DNA of 64,000 nt from Pseudarthrobacter chlorophenolicus. GTDB taxonomy: Bacteria > Actinomycetota > Actinomycetes > Actinomycetales > Micrococcaceae. The notes beneath the pieces are model-generated. The model had not been told where the DNA came from. It ran no database searches and saw nothing but the letters and a program-made list of their open reading frames with translations. Shown here in pieces: positions 45,613 to 53,402 of this stretch. The position numbers and the translations under genes were made by a program. Location: positions 177,545 to 241,544 of the forward strand of contig NZ_JZTW01000003.1 in the NCBI RefSeq assembly GCF_000962805.1, given 5' to 3'. How positions within the stretch are numbered: position 1 is the first letter of the stretch; every line of letters begins with the position of its first letter.

Positions 45613-45656
45613 GGGAATTCCTCTTATTTGATCGGTGGAACGGAAGGAGAAAAGGA

Positions 45657-46760
45657 TCAGGAAGTGGCCAGCGGCGCGTGGGCTTCGAGAATCCAGAGCA
45701 CGCGGTTGTTGGAGGCGGGGTCGGCAACGGTGATCCGTACACCATCGCCCTGGTACGTCCGGACCAGAATCCCGGCGGCATCGAACGCATCCACGAGCAA
45801 GGCCAAAAGTGGGGCGTCGGCGCGGATCCACAGGAAGTTGCCCTGGCTCGGCTGCAGCCTCCAGCCCTGGGCCTCCAGCTCCGCTGCCATTCGGGCGCGC
45901 TCCTGCTTCACCAGGGAAACCCGCGCTGCCATCTCCTCCCCCGCGTCCAACGAAGCGACGGCCGCCTTCTGCGCCAGCGCGCTCACGGCGAACGGCAGGG
46001 CGGTGCGCCGCAGACCTTCGGCGATTGCCGCCGTCGTAATCGCGTACCCGACGCGCAGTCCGGCGAGCCCGTAGGCCTTGGAGAAGGTGCGCAGGATGCA
46101 GACGTTCGGGTACCGGCGGTAGAGCGCCAGGGAGTCAGGGCCGCTGCCGGCGTCGGCGTACTCCACGTAGGCCTCGTCGATCACCACCAGGATGTCGGAG
46201 CGGACGGACTCCAGGAAGGCTTCGAGGCGGCGGTGGCTGATGGGCACGCCGGTGGGGTTGTTGGGGGTGCAGAGCAGGATCACCCTGGTGCGGTCGGTGA
46301 CGGCGGCGGCCATGGCATCCAGGTCGTGGCCCTCGGCGTGGTCCAGCGGGACGCGGACCGGCCGGGCGCCGGCCAGCTCCACCAGGATGGGGTACGCCTC
46401 AAAGGAGCGCCACGCGCACACCACCTCATCCCCGGCGTCGCACAGCCCGGTGATGATCTGCTGCAGGACGCCCACGCTGCCGGGCCCCATCGCCACCTCC
46501 TCAGCGGTGACGCCCAAGTGCCGGGCGATGCGTTCGCGGAGTTCGACGGCGGCCATGTCCGGGTAGCGGTTCATCTTGCCGGCCGCTTCGGCCACCGCGG
46601 CGGTGGCGGCGGGCACGGGGTCGTAGTGGCTTTCGTTGCTGGCGAGGGCGGCGATGTCCGCGCCGAGGCTGCGCCGGCCCGGGACGTATGCCGGCAGACC
46701 GGTGACCGCGGCGCGCAGGGTGGGCAGCGCCGATGGGGCCAGGAGTTGTTCAGGGCTCAT
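45657..46760 (-). CDS. PLP-dependent aminotransferase, histidinol-phosphate/aromatic type
   Basis: A 367-aa class I/II aminotransferase. CTPNNPTG (asparagine 167), VIDEAYVEY (aspartate 195) and TFSKAYGLAGLRVGYA (lysine 228, the Schiff-base residue) are all present. The overall pattern is that of HisC or the actinobacterial phenylalanine aminotransferase Pat. Location next to a permease and an Lrp/AsnC regulator rather than in a his operon favours amino-acid catabolism or a secondary role over histidine synthesis (inference). The divergent regulator starts 93 bp away. Confidence 0.9.
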   Translation of the reverse strand: MSPEQLLAPSALPTLRAAVTGLPAYVPGRRSLGADIAALASNESHYDPVPAATAAVAEAAGKMNRYPDMAAVELRERIARHLGVTAEEVAMGPGSVGVLQQIITGLCDAGDEVVCAWRSFEAYPILVELAGARPVRVPLDHAEGHDLDAMAAAVTDRTRVILLCTPNNPTGVPISHRRLEAFLESVRSDILVVIDEAYVEYADAGSGPDSLALYRRYPNVCILRTFSKAYGLAGLRVGYAITTAAIAEGLRRTALPFAVSALAQKAAVASLDAGEEMAARVSLVKQERARMAAELEAQGWRLQPSQGNFLWIRADAPLLALLVDAFDAAGILVRTYQGDGVRITVADPASNNRVLWILEAHAPLATS

Positions 46761-46853
46761 GAGGTCCGATCATGGAAGTGACCCGGACCACAATGCAAGG
46801 TAGGCTTCCGTGCTTGGGACTTCTGCTCAACTTCTAGTACCTCTGGTGAAAAT

Positions 46854-47360
46854 ATGACCATCTCCACCTCCCGCACCCTCGATTCGCTTGACGGCAGGAT
46901 CATCCTTGCCCTGGACAAGGACCCCGAAGCCAGCGCCCTGGCGCTCTCCCGGACGCTCGGCGTTGCCCGCAACACCGTCCACTCCCGGCTGGCGAGGCTG
47001 GAGCGCAGCGGCGCGCTCCGCTCCTTCAGCCGCAGGCTGGACCCGGCCGCGCTCGGCTATGAGCTGATGGCCTTCCTCTCCCTGGAGATCAGCCAGACGC
47101 GGTTCGGCTCGGTGGAAAGCGGGCTCGCCGCGATCCCGGAGGTCATCGAGGTGCACGCAACCACCGGTGACGCGGACCTCATGGCCAAGGTGGTGGCCCG
47201 CGGCACCGCCGACCTCTACCGCATCACCAACCAGATCCTGGAGATCGACGGGATCCAGCGGACCAGCACCGCCATCTCCGTTATGGAACTCATGCCGCCT
47301 CGTTACGACGGGTTGATCAGCCGGCTGACGGAGCAGGAAGCCTTCACGGCCCACAAATAG
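46854..47360 (+). CDS. Lrp/AsnC family transcriptional regulator
   Basis: A 168-aa protein of standard length. An N-terminal helix-turn-helix (ALALSRTLGVARNTVHSRLA, about 27-46) is followed by a RAM ligand-binding domain ending VIEVHATTGDADLMAKVVA and IDGIQRTSTAISVMELMPPR. It is divergent from the aminotransferase-permease operon across 93 bp, the classic arrangement for a local amino-acid-responsive regulator. A decayed copy of its last ~95 bases is present at 48704-48798. Confidence 0.92.
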   Translation: MTISTSRTLDSLDGRIILALDKDPEASALALSRTLGVARNTVHSRLARLERSGALRSFSRRLDPAALGYELMAFLSLEISQTRFGSVESGLAAIPEVIEVHATTGDADLMAKVVARGTADLYRITNQILEIDGIQRTSTAISVMELMPPRYDGLISRLTEQEAFTAHK

Positions 47361-47565
47361 CACGAAAGGGGACGCAGGTGCGCTTGAACCATTTCTTTAG
47401 CTTTGCCTCCAAAATGGAAGCACCGGCAACGTTTTGCCAACGCCGGTTCCGGCGCCCCGCACCGCAGACTGTGGCTCCTGCTCGGAGGAAGAGTTGAGGC
47501 GGCCACGGTTTCTGTTGCCCAGAATCTAAAGCTCGGTCTTTGGTTAGGAGGGCAATCAGCTCTTC

Positions 47566-48630
47566 TTAGTAACTTGGGGGCAAGAACGCGTTCAAACGAC
47601 GCGCCCTGCGTGTTGCATATGCCATGGATTCTGGCACTAGTCTGGGATTTTCTCCAGACATGATGCTTTGCCAAACATCAATGCTATAAGCAACGTGAAA
47701 ATCATTTTGCGGCTCGATCTGCAGCACTGGAACGGTCCAAGCATCAAGAGAATCTCGACTAAGCAAGACAGCTCCCTGGAGGGGTTGATTGAACGTATCG
47801 GTTATATCCTCCACATTCTCTTCAGGATTCCCTTGCAGGTAGCTGAATCCAGCCGCTATGTCGCATTCAACTTGGCTAGCAGTTTCCACAAATGGCGAAA
47901 AACAGTGACGGTTGACGAAGGTGCTACCCACCAAGTACTTCACGTCCTCGACCGTGATTTGACCAAAGATGACCCTGGCGTCGCCGTTTGGAACCCTGTC
48001 GTTCAACCACGTCTGGGCATCGACGAGAGCCGGGGGCTCCTCCGGGTGCAGCCGAGGTGCCAACATGCCCGGCTGACTCGTAAGGGGAAAGTGGCTCCAT
48101 TCCGCTTTTTCATCGCGGTGGACTATTTGAGGAGCGACGACAGCAAAGAAACGCAAGACCTCCAACATGGTCTCGGTCACCTCTTTGTCGAACAGAACAC
48201 CGTCGTAGAACGGCTTTAGCAACTTGGTTCTTGTGTGCAGCTTGTCGTGTGCCTCCTGAGGAATTTCGTCCCAAAACGCGTAGGTCCGCATCCCTTGCAA
48301 ACCTCCGACCAGGCTATTGGCTCTTGGGCTGATGATGTGCATAACATGCTGCTGGACATTCCGCGCATATTTCACAGCTTTGATAAAGCCCACCCCGGGA
48401 AGAGTCGAGGAATCCAGGAGATTGATATACGCATTCTTATCGTTGATGTTCTGGGAAAAATGCTCATTGAGCGTCTGCGTACTCACTAAGAAAGCCCGAA
48501 CTGCCTGCCCATAATCATTGCCACGGGCCGTCGCCGCATAATAGGCGGCGACGTTTGCCTGGAGGTCCTTCATTGCCTGTTGTAGAACTGGTAATTCATT
48601 AGGTGTAACGCCTACGTGGTTCTGCTGCAA
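47566..48630 (-). CDS. Uncharacterised 354-aa protein, AT-rich island gene
   Basis: I do not recognise this family. The N-terminal half is helical (LQQAMKDLQANVAAYYAATA); the C-terminal half looks mixed alpha/beta with blocks such as RVIFGQITVEDVKYLVGS and AWTVPVLQIEPQNDFHVAYS. No signal peptide or membrane segment is visible. TTG 48630 is preceded by AAAGGG at 8-base spacing. Base composition is much lower in GC (about 48% in a sampled line) than both flanking genes. It lies between the intact Lrp gene and a broken Lrp copy, so it probably arrived by recombination. A solitary phage-defence or phage-derived gene is possible but not shown. Confidence 0.7.
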   Translation of the reverse strand: MQQNHVGVTPNELPVLQQAMKDLQANVAAYYAATARGNDYGQAVRAFLVSTQTLNEHFSQNINDKNAYINLLDSSTLPGVGFIKAVKYARNVQQHVMHIISPRANSLVGGLQGMRTYAFWDEIPQEAHDKLHTRTKLLKPFYDGVLFDKEVTETMLEVLRFFAVVAPQIVHRDEKAEWSHFPLTSQPGMLAPRLHPEEPPALVDAQTWLNDRVPNGDARVIFGQITVEDVKYLVGSTFVNRHCFSPFVETASQVECDIAAGFSYLQGNPEENVEDITDTFNQPLQGAVLLSRDSLDAWTVPVLQIEPQNDFHVAYSIDVWQSIMSGENPRLVPESMAYATRRARRLNAFLPPSY

Positions 48631-48703
48631 AATATAGCCCTTTCCATGGAACTTTCAGTATCATCCTAATCTTGTGAATGTGGCGGAGGCCGCTCCCCCT
48701 GCG

Positions 48704-48798
48704 GAGATCGATGGGATTCAGTGGACCAGCACGGCCATCTCCATCCTGGAGCTCATGCCGCCCCGGCACGAGGGCCCATCAGCCGGTTGCCGAAGGAG
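48704..48798 (+). pseudogene. Decayed 3' end of a second Lrp/AsnC regulator
   Basis: From GAGATCGATGGGATTCAG onward the sequence encodes EIDGIQWTSTAISILELMPP, against EIDGIQRTSTAISVMELMPP of the intact regulator at 47241 onward. A one-base deletion after the HEG codons shifts the frame, after which ISRLPKEE can still be read against ISRLTEQE. Nothing upstream of 48704 resembles the rest of an Lrp gene. The remaining ~140 bp up to the ThDP enzyme start (48939) hold no other feature than that gene's ribosome binding site. Confidence 0.8.
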
Positions 48799-48938
48799 GA
48801 ATCTCCCGCTTTGAACTAACTGCTAGTGACGCCCGCTGCCGGTGCGCGTATTGTCAGTCCCCCGCTCACCCGCTGCCAAAAGTCCCAACGAGAATCGCGG
48901 CTCTTGCCGTTCCGTGAGCTGGACCGCAGGATTCCTGC

Positions 48939-50588
48939 ATGACTTCAGTTACCGTCTCCGGCCGTGTGGCACAGGTTCTCAGCAGCTATGTCAGCGACGT
49001 CTTCGGCGTCATGGGCAACGGCAACGTCTACTTTCTGGACGCCGCGGAGCAGCAAGGCCTGCGCTTCACCGCGGTCCGGCACGAGGGCGCCGCCATCGCC
49101 GCGGCCGACGCCTACTACCGCACCTCGGGACGGCTCGCCGCGGGCACCACCACCTACGGCCCCGGCTACACCAACGCGCTCACCGCCCTGGCCGAGGCCG
49201 TCCAGGCGCAGATCCCCGTCGTGCTGGTCACCGGCGACGCCCCCACCAGCGGCGCCCGCCCCTGGGACGTGGACCAGGCCGCCATCGCCGCCGGCCTCGG
49301 CGCGGCCACCTTCACCGTCACCCGCGACGCCGCGGGCGCCGTCACCCGGCAGGCGGTGGAGTACGCACTCACCCGGCGCACCGCCGTAGTGCTGGCCATC
49401 CCCTACGACCTCGCCGCGCTCGAGGCTGAGGATGAGGACCTTCCGGAGCCGGCGGCGTTGGAGGTGACGGACGACGGCGGCACGGGCCTTAGGCAGGTGG
49501 CCCGCCTTCTCGCCGGGGCACGGCGGCCGCTGATGCTGGCCGGCCGGGGTGCGCACCTCGCCGGCGCCGGCCCGGAACTCCGCGAACTTGCCGACCGGCT
49601 CGGCGCACTGACCGCCGGAACCGCCCTGGCGCTCAACCTCCTCAATGGCGAGGGGTACCTGGGCGTGGCGGGCGGTTTCGGCACCGATACCGCGGCCGGC
49701 TTCATGGGCGAGGCCGACGTGGTCCTGGTGGCCGGGGCCAGCCTGAGCCCGTTCACCATGCGGTTCGGGCACCTGCTCAACCCGGACGCCACGGTTATCC
49801 AGATCGACACGGCGGTGGAACCGACAAACCCGCGGGTCGACGTGTTTGTTCAGGCGGACGTGAAGGCTGCCGCTGCGCGGCTCTTGGCTTTGGTTGATCT
49901 TGACGCGGCTGCTGGTGCGTGGCGTTCGGAGGCTGTCCGGCGGCTGGCTTCCGGTCCGGGCCATGCTGCGGGTTCCGCTTCGACTGAGGACGGGCGGCTG
50001 GATCCGCGCGCCCTGGCAACCGCACTGGATGCCGTGCTGCCGGAGCGCCGCACGGTGGTGCAGGACGGCGGGCACTTCATTGGGTGGGCGCCGATGTACT
50101 GGAACATCCCGCGGCCGCAGGACCTCGTGATGGTGGGGACCGCGTTCCAGTCCATCGGGCTGGGCCTTGCGAGTGCCGTCGGGGCAGCCCGCGCGGTAGA
50201 GGACGGCCGCACCCTGGTGCTGGCCTCCGGCGACGGCGGGTTCTTGATGGGCTTGTCCGACCTTGAATCGCTGATTGGTGCCGCCCGCAGCGCGGTCGTG
50301 GTGATCTATAACGACGCCGCGTACGGGGCAGAGATCCACCAGTACGGTTCGCAGGGCCTGACCGAGAAGCCCATGCTGATCCCGGAAGTGGACTTCAGCG
50401 GGGTTGCCCGGGCTTTGGGTGCCGAGTCTACTGTGATCCGTTCACTCGAGGACCTGTCGGCGCTGCAGGACTGGATCGACTGCGGATCTCGCGGGACGTT
50501 CGTGGCCGACTGCCGGATCACGTCCACGGTCCGCGCACCCTGGTTGACCGAATGGATGAACGCCAAGCAGGCCAAACAACCAGCATGA
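48939..50588 (+). CDS. Thiamine pyrophosphate-binding enzyme, acetolactate synthase-like
   Basis: A 549-aa three-domain ThDP enzyme. The catalytic glutamate is E49 in AVRHEGAAIAAADAYYR; the Mg-ThDP motif runs from ASGDGGFLMGLSDLE (about 429) to YNDAAYG (about 457-463). The central domain (PLMLAGRGAHLAGAGPEL) is the Rossmann-like fold. Overall it resembles acetolactate synthase large subunits, but no small subunit is adjacent, so a 2-oxoacid decarboxylase or carboligase acting on products of the nearby aminotransferase is also possible. ATG 48939 follows AGGATTCCTGC. The final residues TVRAPWLTEWMNAKQ recur at the start of the regulator at 51206. Confidence 0.9.
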   Translation: MTSVTVSGRVAQVLSSYVSDVFGVMGNGNVYFLDAAEQQGLRFTAVRHEGAAIAAADAYYRTSGRLAAGTTTYGPGYTNALTALAEAVQAQIPVVLVTGDAPTSGARPWDVDQAAIAAGLGAATFTVTRDAAGAVTRQAVEYALTRRTAVVLAIPYDLAALEAEDEDLPEPAALEVTDDGGTGLRQVARLLAGARRPLMLAGRGAHLAGAGPELRELADRLGALTAGTALALNLLNGEGYLGVAGGFGTDTAAGFMGEADVVLVAGASLSPFTMRFGHLLNPDATVIQIDTAVEPTNPRVDVFVQADVKAAAARLLALVDLDAAAGAWRSEAVRRLASGPGHAAGSASTEDGRLDPRALATALDAVLPERRTVVQDGGHFIGWAPMYWNIPRPQDLVMVGTAFQSIGLGLASAVGAARAVEDGRTLVLASGDGGFLMGLSDLESLIGAARSAVVVIYNDAAYGAEIHQYGSQGLTEKPMLIPEVDFSGVARALGAESTVIRSLEDLSALQDWIDCGSRGTFVADCRITSTVRAPWLTEWMNAKQAKQPA

Positions 50589-50601
50589 CCATAGGTCCGA
50601 C

Positions 50602-50620
50602 TGGTACCATATCTAGTACG
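50602..50620. promoter_or_regulatory. Candidate YefM-YoeB operator
   Basis: TGGTACCA (50602-50609, perfect palindrome) and CTAGTACG (50613-50620) carry GTAC cores 12 bp apart, directly ahead of the AAGGAGGA ribosome binding site (50623-50630) of the antitoxin. In E. coli the yefM-yoeB operator also has two palindromes with a GTAC core about 12 bp apart, which supports autoregulation by the antitoxin-toxin complex here. Confidence 0.55.
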
Positions 50621-50634
50621 ACAAGGAGGAAGAC

Positions 50635-50883
50635 ATGGCAATCACCACAAGCGAGGCACGGCGTGACCTCTTCGGCCTGATCGAACGCGTCAACCTCGAT
50701 CACACCGAAGTCGAGATCACGTCCAAGCGCGGATCCGCGGTCCTCATGTCCAAAGAAGAATACGACGCCCTGGTGGAGACCACCCACCTGCTGCGGTCGC
50801 CCAAGAACGCACAGCGGTTGCTGACTTCCCTTGCTGCCGTGCGGGATGGTCAAGTCACCGAGCACGCGCTTACCGATCCGTGA
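50635..50883 (+). CDS. Type II antitoxin, Phd/YefM family
   Basis: An 82-aa protein with the YefM layout: an N-terminal DNA-binding dimerisation part ([18 protein letters not shown]), the central strand block [20 protein letters not shown], and the toxin-binding tail [22 protein letters not shown] 50635 has a consensus AAGGAGG. The stop overlaps the toxin's GTG start (GTGA), the normal coupling. It should neutralise the downstream YoeB-like RNase and repress the pair's promoter. Confidence 0.92.
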   Translation: MAITTSEARRDLFGLIERVNLDHTEVEITSKRGSAVLMSKEEYDALVETTHLLRSPKNAQRLLTSLAAVRDGQVTEHALTDP

Positions 50884-51149
50884 CCTCCGGCCGCAGGCTG
50901 GCGTGGACCGCCGAAGCGTGGGAGGACTACCTCTACTGGCAAACCCAGGACCGCAAGACACTAAAGCGGATCAACACCCTCATCGAAGACACGCTGCGCG
51001 ATGATCCCTTCGAGGGCATCGGAAAGCCCGAAGCCCTGAAACACGCGCTAGCCGGAGCCTGGTCCAGGCGTATCGACCAGGAACACAGACTTGTCTACAT
51101 GGCTAATGACCAGTACGTGACCATCTTGCAGGCGCGCTACCACTACTAA
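50880..51149 (+). CDS. Type II toxin, Txe/YoeB family mRNA interferase
   Basis: An 89-aa protein. [20 protein letters not shown] at the N-terminus and the C-terminal block [21 protein letters not shown]...RYHY are diagnostic of YoeB, including the conserved catalytic glutamate/arginine/histidine region and the terminal tyrosine. YoeB cleaves mRNA at the ribosomal A site. The pair sits between the ThDP enzyme and a regulator beginning with a copy of that enzyme's tail, so it may have been captured during a rearrangement. Confidence 0.92.
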   Translation: MTSGRRLAWTAEAWEDYLYWQTQDRKTLKRINTLIEDTLRDDPFEGIGKPEALKHALAGAWSRRIDQEHRLVYMANDQYVTILQARYHY

Positions 51150-51205
51150 GGGCTGGCCCCCGCATCTTCCCTCCCCGCGCTGGCAGCCAGACACTCCGGG
51201 CGCTG

Positions 51206-52120
51206 ATGAGAAGGACTGCTTGGTCTCCCCGCACGTCCACTGTCAGGGCACCGTGGCTGACCGAGTGGATGAACGCGAAGCAGGCAGCGAAGGCTGCGGT
51301 GGCACGCTCTGCGTCCGACTTCGGCGAACGCCGTAACGCGGACCTGATCCGGACGCTGCTGGACGACGCACCGCACGCGTCCGTTGCAGCCGCCGAACTC
51401 GGGCTGGACGCCGCCGGCGGGCTCGCCGTCGCGGCCTTCTCCATCATCAGGCCGGAGACCACAAGCCTGGAATCCGTCCGCGAAATCCACCGGCTCCTGC
51501 ACCTGGTCACCACCGTCTGCATTGTGCAGTACACCAACAGCCACAGCGCCCTCATCGGATCGGTGGTCTACGCGCTGCTTCCCAGCAATGAATCCACGGC
51601 GCGGTCCGTTCACGCGCGGATCCTCCGGGAGATCCAAACCTACTCGCCAACCGTTACCTCCTACCCCCTGATCGCGGCCGCAGGCGGTGTTGCAACCCGC
51701 ATCGAAGACCTGCCGCGCTCCAGGACAGAGGCGGCCCAGACACTCGATTACCTTCTGACGCTGCACTCAAGCGGACAATCAAGCTCCACCGTGGCGCTCG
51801 TCGAGGACTACCGGACGCCGCTGAACCTGTTGAAGGTGGGCGAATTCATCAATGACCAGGGCCTGGCCAGCCACGATGACATCGCCAGGATCAGGGCACA
51901 CGACGCTGCGCAGCAGACCGACTACCTCGACACGCTGAGGGCATACCTGGCCGCGAACGGAAACATCTCGGCGGTAGCCCACCTCCTTCACGTGCACAAC
52001 AACACGGTCCGGTACAGGGCTTCCCGCCTGGACGATGAATTCAAGCTTGACCTGGCAGACCCGCAGAAACGCCTGTGGCTCTGGCTGCGGCTCACCACAG
52101 AGGACCTCGTCGGCAAGTAG
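51206..52120 (+). CDS. PucR/CdaR-type regulator, N-terminally truncated and possibly chimeric
   Basis: A 304-aa frame. Residues from about 50 on are the C-terminal part of a PucR-family regulator: a CdaR GGDEF-like middle domain and a PucR helix-turn-helix at the end (TLRAYLAANGNISAVAHLLH, HNNTVRYRASRLDDEF). Full-length relatives usually have an additional N-terminal sensor domain, which is missing. Instead residues ~10-26 (STVRAPWLTEWMNAKQAAK) copy the C-terminus of the upstream ThDP enzyme. ATG 51206 has no good ribosome binding site, and a start inside the PucR part cannot be excluded. Either a broken gene or a repressor-like fragment retaining DNA binding. Confidence 0.7.
   Translation: MRRTAWSPRTSTVRAPWLTEWMNAKQAAKAAVARSASDFGERRNADLIRTLLDDAPHASVAAAELGLDAAGGLAVAAFSIIRPETTSLESVREIHRLLHLVTTVCIVQYTNSHSALIGSVVYALLPSNESTARSVHARILREIQTYSPTVTSYPLIAAAGGVATRIEDLPRSRTEAAQTLDYLLTLHSSGQSSSTVALVEDYRTPLNLLKVGEFINDQGLASHDDIARIRAHDAAQQTDYLDTLRAYLAANGNISAVAHLLHVHNNTVRYRASRLDDEFKLDLADPQKRLWLWLRLTTEDLVGK
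51233..51285 (+). repeat. Diverged copy of the ThDP enzyme 3' end
   Basis: Aligns with 50520-50572 over 53 bases with 7 mismatches by eye, almost all synonymous, and both encode STVRAPWLTEWMNAKQ. The two copies flank the YefM-YoeB operon. Mostly synonymous divergence indicates the second copy comes from a formerly functional paralogous enzyme gene rather than a fresh duplication. Confidence 0.8.
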
Positions 52121-52170
52121 CCCTGCGCATTCCGTGCCGTGGCCCGCGAATGGTGGCGTAGCCTGAACCC

Positions 52171-52968
52171 ATGGACGCCGACATCCGGCAGCTCCGGCTC
52201 CGCACCGGCATCACGGTGCCATGCCTCGTTCAGGACACCGGCAGGACCGGCACTCCCCTGCTGTTACTCCACGCCTGGGGCGAGTCCCGCAAGAGCTTCT
52301 ACCGGCTGATCCCCCTGCTGGCCGGCTGCAGAATCTATGCTCCAGACCTTCGTGGCCAGGGCGACGCGGACAAGCCCCTGAACGGCTACTCCCTGGCGGA
52401 GCAGGCGGAGGACGCCGCCGCCATCCTGGACGCGCTCGAACTGCCGCACGCCGCCGTCGTCGGCTCCTCCAGCGGCGGGTACGTGGCCCAGCAGCTTGCC
52501 GTCACCCACCCCGACAAAGTGGCGGCACTGGTGCTGGTGGGGTCTCCCCTGACCCTGCGGGGACGGCCCGCCTTCGCCGACGAAGTGGACGCTCTGTCCG
52601 ACCCTCTCGATGAAGCGTGGGTCCGGAACTCTCTGGCCTGGTTCCCCCGGATCCACGACGTCCCCGCCTGCTACATCGAGGACCGGATCCGCGACGGCCT
52701 CAACATGCCCGCGCACGCCTGGAAAGCCCTCCTCAACGGACTCTGCCAAGCCACCCCGCCCACAGAAACCGGAACCATCCAGACACCCACGCTCATCCTC
52801 TGGGGCGGGCAGGACAACCTGCTGCCGCGTACGGACCAGAAAAGATTGGCCGGACGAATTCCGGGCGCCGTGCTGAAGGTCTACCCGGACGTGGCACACC
52901 TGGTCCTGTGGGAGTGCCCCGAGCGAGTGGCAGCGGACGTCATTGGGTTCCTCAGCCCGGTCGGCTGA
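52171..52968 (+). CDS. Alpha/beta hydrolase
   Basis: A 265-aa single-domain hydrolase. LLLLHAWGESRKSF forms the oxyanion region, VVGSSSGGYVAQQLA the nucleophile elbow (serine 100), LILWGGQDNLLP the acid and DVAHLVLWE the catalytic histidine, so the triad is complete. The substrate is unknown; lactonases, haloperoxidase-like and ester hydrolases share this pattern. It is a separate transcript, 50 bp after the PucR-type regulator. Confidence 0.88.
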   Translation: MDADIRQLRLRTGITVPCLVQDTGRTGTPLLLLHAWGESRKSFYRLIPLLAGCRIYAPDLRGQGDADKPLNGYSLAEQAEDAAAILDALELPHAAVVGSSSGGYVAQQLAVTHPDKVAALVLVGSPLTLRGRPAFADEVDALSDPLDEAWVRNSLAWFPRIHDVPACYIEDRIRDGLNMPAHAWKALLNGLCQATPPTETGTIQTPTLILWGGQDNLLPRTDQKRLAGRIPGAVLKVYPDVAHLVLWECPERVAADVIGFLSPVG

Positions 52969-52978
52969 CTGCGAGCGC

Positions 52979-53150
52979 TCAGGATGCGCGGCGGTATTCC
53001 CCCGGCCGGACCTGGAGATGGAACGGCAGCGGCAGCTGGATCGGCTTTTCGCCGATCGGCTGGTCGAGCAGCTCGTTGATAGAGCTCTGCCCTTCCAGTT
53101 CGCCGTTCCGTTTACTGCCCATGTAGTCGACGCTAACGGCCACGTGCCCG
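52979..53150 (-). pseudogene. Possible remnant of a LacI-family regulator C-terminus
   Basis: In the 434-bp stretch 52969-53402 the only coding-like signal is a minus-strand segment reading VAVSVDYMGSKRNGELEG, then ELLDQPIGEKPIQLPLPFHL and QVRPG before a stop. This resembles the last ~50 residues of LacI-type sensors (V-x-V-D-Y, helix, I-x-L-P-x-x-L-x-V-R). No helix-turn-helix or other LacI part remains upstream. The other ~250 bp of the stretch hold the promoter region of the PHP-domain gene and nothing else I can name. Confidence 0.35.
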
Positions 53151-53402
53151 GTCCATCGCGCAGGACACGCGCGCGCGGCTTGCACGGGAGAGAGCCGGGC
53201 GCCGCCGTCGAATACTCCCGCGGCCAAGCCGCGCCACGGATGCGAACGGGAGCAACGGCCCGTTTACCGCCCGGACAGGTGCCGCCACCCGAATGTTCAT
53301 GTCCCCTGTATTGACTGAGGAAGACCTCCTAAGGGGCGCGGCACCAGGTTTCCAGATGATGCGCCCGCCCCTCCGTATCTCGCACACAGCAGTAAGGCTC
53401 CC

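Noticed and set aside
45597..46781. Plus-strand frame (394 codons) opposite the aminotransferase
   Set aside because: Low-complexity Gly/Gln/Val/His/Arg composition and no recognisable domain; the minus strand has all PLP motifs.
47403..47663. Plus-strand frame of 86 codons between the Lrp gene and the orphan gene
   Set aside because: No ribosome binding site or motif; it overlaps the 3' end of the minus-strand orphan gene.
48945..50339. Long minus-strand open frame (464 codons) opposite the ThDP enzyme
   Set aside because: Repetitive Gly/Arg/Glu composition typical of antisense frames in GC-rich DNA; the plus strand encodes an unmistakable ThDP enzyme.
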